Positions 30,010 through 64,000 of a stretch of 64,000 nucleotides of DNA are shown here, in pieces. This DNA is from Meghimatium bilineatum (taxonomy: Eukaryota > Mollusca > Gastropoda > Stylommatophora > Philomycidae). Under the pieces are notes generated by a model. That model made no database searches. It was not told the DNA's origin and saw nothing but the letters and a program-made list of their open reading frames with translations. The DNA lies in assembly GCA_034231615.1 (NCBI GenBank), contig CM067317.1:46805876-46869875 (forward strand), in the 5' to 3' direction. The translations under genes were made by a program, and so were the position numbers. Numbering within the stretch: position 1 is the stretch's first letter; every line of letters starts with the position of its first letter.

Positions 30010-30735
30010 TACAAGATCTTCAGACATGAATAACTATTGGCAACAGACACCTTTGTAACGTGTTGTGCTGTTGGTATCGATCTCTTGGCTGATTCTGAAT
30101 GTGAATTCCAAACACTCACCTCACAGTTGGAAGATGTTTGTCGGGAATATGGCATGGACATTAGCGTTTATAAAAACAAGATATTCGTGACTATTATAAC
30201 CAAGCAATATCCAACGAATATCCGGTTAAATGTTAACAAACTGGAAGAAGGTACTACCTTCAAACATCTCGGGTCCCAAATATGGGATGATGGCAACTCT
30301 GGAAATGAGATTAAGCTAAAACTCTAGATGGCGATGGTTGCTCCGGAAAGGTTGAATATGATATGAAAAAAGTAAGATCAGTATTATAGTAAATATCAAT
30401 ATATTCAGATCGCTAGTGCTAACTATACTTTTATACGGATGTGAGTGTTGGACACTCAATGAAGACAGACTTATCAAGAACCACTTTTCTCAGTGCTGAA
30501 ACGACGCAAAGTTGTTTGTTTAGACATGTGACGAGACACACGACTCACTTTCTAAAACTATTTTGCAAGGAACAATTGAGGGTAGAAAAAAAAGAGATGG
30601 AAAAATAGCAAGCTGGATTTATAACAGTCAAGAATGGTCTTGGTGTAATCTTAGTACTCTCCTACAAATGGCTGAGAATCGAGGTGTTTGGTGGGCTTTT
30701 TTCTGTCTCCAGTGTGGCACCTCTGTTTGACCCTG
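30010..30735 (+). mobile_element. Non-LTR retrotransposon fragment, family 7
   Basis: Reads ATDTFVTCCAVGIDLLADSE (a decayed RT core), NVNKLEEGTTFKHLGSQIWD and a frame-shifted tail like that at 54615-54870 (GHVTRHDS-type). Stops and shifts throughout. Confidence 0.65.
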
Positions 30736-31249
30736 ACGGGTTATGTATCTTACTACGCCGTATTATTAATCTCTATGCGTCTAATACATGCAGATTGAGT
30801 ATATTTTATAAGATTATATACTTTGTATTTATTTCAACATAATATATAAATATTGACCACAAGTCTGGAGCAGTGCTTCTGAACTTTTGTGACACCGTGG
30901 AACAGAAAACAATTAAAAAAAAATAAGAACAGCAATCTGTACAAACACATTCTATATACAAATAAATAACTACAATGCAAGGAGGTGCTCTCGCTGCCCG
31001 GTAGACTTATTATTGGAATGGACCGAAAACGGAGCTCGGCCCGGAGTTAAGTCACTGGTTTAGATATTGAATATATATATATAAAACTGTATGTAATAAA
31101 TATGAATCAATATAAATGTGATCTGTCTTGTAAAAAAGTGTCAATACATTTTACATCTAGTGAAATAAATATTTTATTCGTAAAATAATAGGAAAACGAA
31201 TAATTTTACAAATATTCAAATAAACAGTATTTGAGTATATGATGATAAA
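30736..31249. other. Between the two genes, unassigned AT-rich
   Basis: No gene or clear repeat; a short TATATA run at 31073-31082. Confidence 0.4.
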
Positions 31250-31690
31250 CATTATTTTAATGCCAACACTCTGTTATCAATGCCAGACATGGACGCTGAC
31301 AGCAGCACAGCAGAGAAAATTTGCAATATGTGAGATAAAATGACTGAGAAATGCATCAAGAGTAACGAAACTAGACAAAATGATAAATTATGTGATCAGG
31401 AGAAGAATCCGTATAGGATTATGCATATAATATATCTAGAAACAATCAATAAAATGGTTTAGACACCTTATGAGGATGAACCAACTACCGACAAGAACAT
31501 ATAACATGAGAATATCCGGATACAAGGTCAGAGGACGACCTAGAAAAAGATGGACAAATACTATCAAGACAACACTGAACGAGTACGGATTCAACGCAAC
31601 CAAGGCGACACATCTGACCATGGATAGACAACAAAGCTCCCAGTCACCATACCTACACTTAACGGGATAAATGTTCCAGTATAGGGTAGC
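31250..31690 (+). mobile_element. Non-LTR retrotransposon 3' fragment, family 3
   Basis: Contains remnants of IKWFRHLMRMNQLPTRTYNM and SGYKVRGRPRKRWTNTIKTT, then a tail like LTMDRQQSSQSP. Closest relative in the window is 55300-55620. Confidence 0.7.
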
Positions 31691-31823
31691 AAGTAGGTGG
31701 CTGGAGTAGCACCGGGCAAATGTCAAGATAAACAAAAATAGGTAGATGAGTTACCAAAATAAAACATAAAACAACCTAACAACGAGATACATGGACAGAA
31801 GACGTTTGTTTATCTCTACACTT

Positions 31824-32857
31824 TACGCATGGTTTGCGTCTGTGGGTCTCACCAATGGCCCATTAGACAAACCACTCATGCAACAGAAAAACCTAAGTAC
31901 ATGACATGCCGTTATATTGAGGTTATCTATTATAGAAGCTTCATGGCATGTCATCTATACAATTATGCCTCTCATACTTTTAATTTTTTTGTTACAATGT
32001 ATTTTATGCCATGTTGTATTCTTTTTCTTTATTTGTTTATGTATGCACCCTCTGTGGTTGGGAGAGAGCTAGAGATTTGCTGCGCAGCAGTGGGGAGGAG
32101 GAAACGGACAGCACTGTTTTTCCTATGGCTGAGGTCCATCATAGAGGCACACTGACTCAGGACGTGACGATCCTTTTGACTTGAACATTTGGTTGCATGC
32201 CTGGAGCAATAGAGAAGTTCGGCATAACCAGTAGTCAATTGGTGGCGGGGAATGAGCACAGTGAACCCTATCTTGGCTGCAGTGGCTCGGAGCAGTTCAT
32301 AGGTTGAAACCCTCCTTCCTAGTAGTGTGATAGTTTTTCGCTGGCTCTGGCCCGGGTGGGACGAAAACCCACAGACTCCCCAGCAATATAATGCCAGTAC
32401 AGAAACAGCAATGCACACAGTTAAAATGATTCTGAAATCTGTGAACAAAGAAAATTGGATGAACAGATGGGCCATGGGAAACACTGGGAGGGAAATCTAT
32501 AAATATATGACCAGCCCAAATCCTAAAGACAATATCAACCTCCTGGAAAGAAAAGACCAGAGTATCATATTCCGACTGCGCACACAATCTGTACAGCTTA
32601 ACAATCACCTGAACAGAATACAACCACAACACACTCCAGGGTGCCGGCTGTGCACTCATCCATATGAAACTGTTGACCCACCACCTTTTTGAATGTCCAG
32701 CGCTGGATGACATCAGGAAAATGCTTCTCCCTCCAGGGCCAGATAAATGGAACACATTATATGGAACAAAACAACAACTCACAAACACATGCATATATCA
32801 CACAATGGCATTGGGTCAAAGGGCATGAGCTCATGGACCGCTGCATCAGCAACCACC
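31824..32857 (+). mobile_element. LINE-derived element K, complete insertion with target duplication
   Basis: A 1034-bp insertion is flanked by atctctacactt at 31812-31823 and 32858-32869. The 5' 570 bp are non-coding. Then a LINE ORF2 tail follows (WAMGNTGREIYKYMTSPNPK, RKDQSIIFRLRTQSVQLNNH, PGCRLCTHPYETV, a zinc motif), frameshifted at about 32685, and a short 3' end CATGGACCGCTGCATCAGC. Shorter relatives at 56921-57536 and 57798-58525 lack the ORF portion. Fragments: 8220-8420, 43900-44035, 61790-61990. Confidence 0.8.
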
Positions 32858-32869
32858 ATCTCTACACTT

Positions 32870-33555
32870 AACAACAAGCTTGGATATTATGACTATTATC
32901 CATGTGGGGATAGAAAATAGACAATTCCTTGATTCATTTTCCTTTATCCCTGAAGTTTGCTCATACGGCAGATATCTCCAATTCGGTCTGTTGAAAACTA
33001 TTCTGTGCAGTTTGTGAATAGTATGAATATTGTTTGTTTTAATTTCTCTAAGTATTGTTCTTCTGAGACAATAGAAGTGAATACTAATTCTGTAATATTA
33101 ATATTAAACTTATACTAAATTCAGATGTATTAAGTTATTATATATATACTGGTGTATCGCAACCAAGCTACACGTAATGATACAATACATTCTGTTCTAC
33201 GGACTATATCCAGTTAATCTGTAGTATTATATTTATATAAAGTTAATCTGTAGTAGCCTAATAATAAAAGGGATCCAAGTAGTGTGTGATTCATCCTTTA
33301 CGTTAATTAATTACAGAATATTATCATCATTGACAAGTAAACAACCAAGCAAAAGAAGTGGTTCTCCAGCGGATTCCATGTCACACACAAATCAGGAGAT
33401 AACCGAGATAACAGATCAGCTAGCAAGAACTGGAAGTAACTGCCATTAACAAAAAATAGAAGATTCATTATTATTTTCAGAAATGAAGTTCATCATCAAA
33501 ATCTCCGTAAACATGGAGTGGAACTCAACTCAGTCAAGCAGCCAAAAAGACACTG
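32870..33555. other. Between the two genes, unassigned
   Basis: AT-rich. 33150-33240 may be a decayed reverse SINE B (CTACGGACTATATCCAGTTA, as in the SINE A/B body), with a short AGTTAATCTGTAGTA duplication. Confidence 0.35.
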
Positions 33556-33559
33556 CTAT

Positions 33560-33870
33560 TCACCGCCTTGGGAGAAAGGAAAAAAAAATTAATTGAGAAA
33601 AGGTCACGATAGAATCAAACAACACATGCACATGAAGTTTAAAGTTGACGACACTGAAATGCGCCCATGTGGACAATCTCCAGAAAACATAGAACATATT
33701 TGACAGAACATTGTTCACACCACAAGAAGAAATATCTGATCATCTGAAACAGCCCTGACGGACAAGCTCTACATCCCTGTCTCGGGGATAGTGACCACAG
33801 TACATCTTATTGTTAAATCTATATCTACGTGTGACTTCTGCCGCAGAATGAGAAAGAAGTCCTAAGTGAA
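33560..33870 (+). mobile_element. LINE C-terminal fragment (zinc-motif tail)
   Basis: One frame reads HMHMKFKVDDTEMRPCGQSP then ENIEHI, the CPCG..E-H-I pattern of RNase H-LINE tails, followed by stops. Diverged. Confidence 0.55.
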
Positions 33871-34052
33871 AATATATTTGTAACGCCCAAGATGAAACAT
33901 TCGTAATTAAAGAACAGTTTGATAAGGTACAAATATTAAGTCACGTTCATAATAATCTTGTCGTGGAATTAACAAAATATCTTGCCTGAATACGTAGACT
34001 TATTAATGAAACGTAAAATAAAACTGCATACAAATCTTTTATAAAACTGTGA

Positions 34053-59416
<25,364 letters not shown>

Positions 59417-59576
59417 ATCTTTATCGTAATATAGACGTAGATTGTTAGGTTGTCACTGTTAACAGATTCTCTTATGCATTCAACAAAAGTATATACAATT
59501 TATTCTAATTCTATTGAACACACAGTTGGGTTCGTAAATTATAATTAGTAATTCAAAAGTTCTAAGAATAAATTAG
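59417..59576 (-). other. Region upstream of gene B start
   Basis: Only 160 bp separate the ATG from a hAT-like element, so the promoter or 5' UTR either lies within this segment or reaches into or beyond the element. No TATA or other site can be assigned. Confidence 0.35.
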
Positions 59577-60944
59577 CAGTGGCGTAGCGTCAACTGGTAG
59601 AGTGGGGAAACCGTGATCTTTTTTAGTAGGTAAGTAGCTCTTTTCCACTCCTTTCCCCACCAGAAGCACGCGTTTACGCCTTATATAAAATATTAACTAA
59701 TTTTAAAAAGGTACTTACATTATATAATTTTGTAATGCAGCTCCATACGTCTGTCATTTTTTATACGAAAATGTTCAGCACAGATAGGAAATTTATATTT
59801 CTGATAATTAAAATCAACATAAATTATTTTAAGGGTGTGATTGGTCTGAAACCAGCGTCTGAACGCACAATACAATTGATATTAGGCGATCAAAGGTCAG
59901 GTCAATGAACCAATGCATGTTATCGCTCTGACGGGGCATGTACGCTAAAATATTTTGACTTGACAGATTTCTTTCTGTCATATATATGCCTGATTTCAGC
60001 CCCATAAAATAGGAGGGTTGCAGATACCAGAAATTAAATATGCAGACGACACAGTGCTATTAACAACAAATCAACACGACCTACTGAACATAATTAAATC
60101 AACCCAAAAGTTCAGCGAGAAGCAAAACTTGTTCTTAAATATGAAAAAAAGAAAAACATGATAGAAACTGACAAAACTAAATCAAGACCCAAAATTAATA
60201 TTGAGAACGGCAATTTAGAAGTCACACATTTGAGATCAAGAGAAGAACAGTAATGGCACTGGCAAAATTAAACAGCTAAAGAAACTATGGCAGGGTACTA
60301 ACATAAGAACCAAGTTGTATTTACTACACACATGTGTGTTTCCTGTGGCAACATATGAACGTGAAGCATGCACACTAAATAAAACAGGGCCAAGAGAATA
60401 ACACCATTTGAATTAAAGTGCTTTAGAATAGTTTTGAGAATATCATGGGCAGCAAGGAAAGCAAACCAGGAGGTGTTACGAACAATTAACGTCCAGGAAG
60501 ACTGTCTTCTGAATAGCATATTGAAAAGAAAGCTATTTTTTTCGGTCACATTAAGAGACACGACAGCATGGAGAGAGTGCTACTGGAGGGTATAATAGAA
60601 AGCAACAGGGGCCAAGGCCCGCCAGGACGCCGTTGGACAAAAGATATTCAAGAATGCATGTGCATCTCAATAGAAGAGGCAGTACAACTTGCTCACGACC
60701 GCAGAGAATTCAAGAGATCCATAAGGGAAGACTATGTTCTCAAAAGAATATGTCACCTGATGATGATGCATGATTATAGCAAATAACTATACGTTTGTGT
60801 GTACTTGTTGCAGAAATAATAAAAAAACACAAAAGCCAATGTCAACAGGTGATATTTCTTGCTGATGCAATATCTGTCCTACCAGTTGTTTAACAATGGA
60901 AAGTGACGCCGGGCATTTTGGCGTCTATTGACGCTACGCCACTG
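59577..60944. mobile_element. Non-autonomous hAT-like element next to gene B start
   Basis: The ends are CAGTGGCGTAGCGTCAA and its exact reverse complement (17 bp). The 8-bp flanks taaattag (59569-59576) and caaattag (60945-60952) match at 7 of 8 positions. No transposase. It carries a LINE piece at 59995-60790. Confidence 0.85.
59995..60790 (+). mobile_element. LINE fragment, family 5, inside the hAT-like element
   Basis: Early frames are broken (remnants of a QNLFLNMKK phrase). The last 72 codons are clean: MERVLLEGIIESNRGQGPPG, RRWTKDIQECM and AHDRREFKRSIRED. Confidence 0.7.
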
Positions 60945-61789
60945 CAAATTAGACACATTTCATATGGCTTCTATTCACATAACTTCACAGCACTTATGAT
61001 ATGTTTACAATATCTCTCTCTGGCAAGGTTAAACTAAGTTTATTGATAAAACAATAAAACTAACCAACCGTGCATATTTCTTTGTATTCGCTAAACCCTT
61101 TGTTGCCGTTCAGCTTCAGGGATAGAACACCATGCATATTATTAGTTACAAGTAATATGTGTTGTGAACAAGAACTTTTTTATATTGCAAACACTATGTA
61201 AATTTATATGTTGGTAACACTTGACAATATTCATGGCTTCTGCAGTCAATATTATGAGTCGTGTTTGAGTGTTTAAAAATTGTTACATTAAATACATTAC
61301 ATAATTGGTTATTTATTAATTGTTATAAATATTATTATTTATTGTTTATTTATTTATGTATTATTATAATATTATTATTATTATAATACATACATGCGCG
61401 ACTGTAGCACAGGGCGATGGGGCAATGGGTCGAACTGAAGTTTTGAACTCCATAAGAAATATAGCACGCGAGAGTGAGCACTAGCGTTGATGATGATTCC
61501 TTTTCAATGGCCAGGATTAAAGATCAGGGTTTGAAATGCAGTGTTGCTAGAAGTGAACATTTTGGAGGGCGCAGAAGAATCATAGTCAATCATCATAGGA
61601 GCGGCACTGTCAGCAGAAGTGTAATGGTGGATACACTCAGGGAGAGATCGGAGCAACTATCTATTAAGTTTGCAGTGATGATGATCCGACAACTAACTAA
61701 CATAATTGTGTCGTTTACATTAAAAGTAGTGTGTGACATAAGACGAAGGTAGACGTTTTTACAAAACTATACGTAATTTATTTACTCAA
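60945..61789. other. Upstream of gene B, mostly unassigned
   Basis: 61082-61115 has a family 3 LINE tail scrap (GTATTCGCTAAACCCTTTGT). 61310-61395 is ATT-rich. The 92-codon frame at 61474-61752 is not recognised. Confidence 0.4.
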
Positions 61790-61990
61790 CTAAACCACCC
61801 ATACAGCAGAACATCTTAGTAGATGACGTGTCGTTATATTGAGATTATCGGATGGAAACTTTGTAGCATGTCATGTAAACAATTATAGATCCCTCTAATT
61901 AGAAGGTTCCTTTAATAGTCATTGCACTAAGTCGAAAACCTGTAGTCTCCTGGGTATGAAAGAGAGCTCAGAAAAACCAACCCAACTGCA
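61790..61990 (+). mobile_element. Element K 5' fragment
   Basis: TTAGTAGATGACGTGTCGTT, ATATTGAGATTATC and CATGTAAACAATTATA match 31895-31970; heavily diverged. Confidence 0.6.
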
Positions 61991-62688
61991 CATAGGTAAG
62001 AGCTAAAAGATTGCAATTCCTGGAGTCAATTAATCAATCAATAATTTATTCAACATTAAACGCCTCTTGACATTAAACACCGCTGTCATGTTATGAAAAT
62101 TATGAGAATGAGATATGCAGATAACATCTGCCTCGTATCAAGAAAAGATAGAGGTATTGCGGTATGATTCCGTAAAAAAAACCCAACAAAAAAACAACGA
62201 CATAGTGAAACTAAAACTCCAATTCCCAGAATAAAGAAGACGCACAATATTTAAAAAAACAATTTGCTGACATCTACAGCAAATAATCACAAATACATTT
62301 CTAAAAAATCAATAATTTTGAACATATCCGAAGCTGGTCAAGCATTTACAATACAGGAGATTGTTCAGTGGAGATGAGAGTGAAGTTAATAATCAACCAA
62401 CAAAAAACATCACATACAAAAAATACTTGACAAGCAGCGAACAGGAAAACAATCTAACATTGAAATAGTTAAACAATAATTTAAAGAATGATTAAAAGTT
62501 TCAACACAATTTTTTACTTGTGGAACAAATGCGACCAATAGGGAGAAAATATAAAGGCCAGATGTGTTTTTAATACTCTTCGTGCAGTATATAATTCTCC
62601 AGTTATTGTTCTACAAAAACAAGGTTAAATTCTTTAACAAAACTTTGAAGTCTTTATTGTTTTATGCTTCTGAATAATGGCATAAAAA
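61991..62688. other. Upstream of gene B, unassigned
   Basis: A possible RT scrap at 62085-62150 (MRYADNICLVSRKDR-like). Otherwise AT-rich with nothing recognised. Confidence 0.35.
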
Positions 62689-62950
62689 GTAAAGTAACCC
62701 ATAGCATTTATTAATGCCGTAGGGGTGTGAGATGTTAGCGATCTCATATTTCAGTGGCTCTGCAAATGAGGGCGGTAGCCATCTCCTCTTCCTCGCAGTA
62801 TTTACTTCCCGGATTAATCCGGTACCCATTTAAGGCTGGGTCGACCCGGGAGCCGTTGCGATCTGAACAACATTTCCGCCTCAACTGTGGAATGAACCCA
62901 GGACCACTCATATGCGAAACCAGTTCCCAAACATGGCATGAAACACATAC
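62689..62950 (+). mobile_element. SINE family G copy
   Basis: AAAGTAACCCATAGCATTTA, then TACCCATTTAAGGCTGGGTC and a tail TGGAATGAACCCAGGACCAC, which keeps a B-box-like GAACCC. Confidence 0.7.
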
Positions 62951-63030
62951 AATCGAAATAAAATTTCATATAAACACAATAGATGTAATATTAATAGATA
63001 TCTCTATCGTTTATTTTGTATTAGATTACC

Positions 63031-64000
63031 TGAGTTGATATCAAATGATGAGTTGTGGAAGAGAACATAACAGTGTCTGGTGGAAGTATAGGTGGTCTGA
63101 GTTGATATCAAATGATGAGTTGTGGAAGAGAACATAACAGTGTCTGGTGGAAGTATAGGTGGTCTGAGTTGATATCAAATGATGAGTTGTGGAAGAGAAC
63201 ATAACAGTGTCTGGTGGAAGTATAGGTGCTCTGAGTTGATATCAAATGATGAGTTGTGGAAGAGAACATGACAGTGTCTGGTGGAAGTAGAGATGGTCTG
63301 AGTTGAGATCAAATGATGAGTTGTGGAAGAGAACATAACAGTGTCTGGTGGAAGTATAGGTGGTCTGAGTTGATATCAAATGATGAGTTGTGGAAGAGAA
63401 CATGACAGTGTCTGGTGGAAGTAGAGATGGCCTGAGTTGATATCAAATGATGAGTTGTGGAAGAGAACATAACAGTGTCTGGTGGAAGTATAGGTGGTCT
63501 GAGTTGATATCAAATGATGAGTTGTGGAAGAGAACATAACAGTGTCTGGTGGAAGTATAGGTGGTCTGAGTTGATATCAAATGATGAGTTGTGGAAGAGA
63601 ACATAACAGTGTCTGGTGGAAGTATAGGTGGTCTGAGTTGATATCAAATGATGAGTTGTGGAAGAGAACATGACAGTGTCTGGTGGAAGTATAGGTGGTC
63701 TGAGTTGATATCAAATGATGAGTTGTGGAAGAGAACATAACAGTGTCTGGTGGAAGTATAGGTGGTCTGAGTTGATATCAAATGATGAGTTGTGGAAGAG
63801 AACATAACAGTGTCTGGTGGAAGTATAGGTGGTCTGAGTTGATATCAAATGATGAGTTGTGGAAGAGAACATGACAGTGTCTGGTGGAAGTAAAGATGGT
63901 CTGAGTTGATATCAAATGATGAGTTGTGGAAGAGAACATAACAGTGTCTGGTGGAAGTAAAGATGGTCTGAGTTGATATCAAATGATGAGTTGTGGAAGA
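63031..64000. repeat. 67-bp satellite-like array running off the window
   Basis: About 14.5 near-identical units: GAGTTGATATCAAATGATGA + GTTGTGGAAGAGAACATAAC + AGTGTCTGGTGGAAGTATAGGTGGTCT. Variants ACATGACAG and GTAGAGATGG/GTAAAGATGG recur at intervals, suggesting multi-unit duplications. The true length is unknown. Confidence 0.95.

Overview
This is animal nuclear DNA with 60-65% A+T by eye, split genes with GT-AG introns, and dense repeats. The mix of non-LTR retrotransposons, SINEs whose tails read AACGC-(GAA)n, and RNase H-bearing LINE C-termini with a CPCG zinc motif is familiar from mollusc genomes, especially heterobranch gastropods. I favour a gastropod, but the species cannot be fixed from the sequence alone.

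Only two host genes are supported. Both encode solute:sodium symporters of the SLC5 family, closest in layout to the SMCT/SMVT branch (SLC5A8/SLC5A6-like). Gene A runs on the + strand from 6663 to 26151 in 7 coding exons (597 aa). Gene B runs on the - strand from 59416 down to 34053, also in 7 coding exons (626 aa). I reassembled both by hand. All six introns fall at the same codon and phase, and four internal exons have identical lengths (270, 154, 181, 130 nt). They are therefore an inverted, convergent (tail-to-tail) duplicate pair separated by 7.9 kb. Both reading frames are open from ATG to stop and look functional. Both keep the SSF signature, the serine-rich TM8 sodium-site segment and a heavily N-glycosylated loop before the last membrane segment.

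Almost everything else is mobile DNA and its debris in introns and in the gap between the genes. There are: one mariner with TA flanks (3786-5561) whose transposase frame carries an expanded 27-bp minisatellite; one hAT element with decayed DUF4371-type transposase (8637-11186); one non-autonomous hAT-like element (59577-60944); two palindromic MITEs; one long LINE with endonuclease, RT, RNase H and zinc motif (about 35.65-40.2 kb); many 3'-truncated LINE pieces from at least seven families; four SINE families (A, B, tRNA-derived, G), several with clear target-site duplications; and a 1.03-kb LINE-derived element K with deletion derivatives.

Minisatellites are unusually abundant (units of about 23, 27, 30, 32, 34, 35, 44, 45, 48, 62 and 67 bp). 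At least three look as though they grew out of transposon or gene-boundary sequence. I found no tRNA, rRNA, CRISPR, prokaryotic operon or viral gene. Repeat boundaries are by eye and usually good to about 10-20 bp, except where a target duplication is given.
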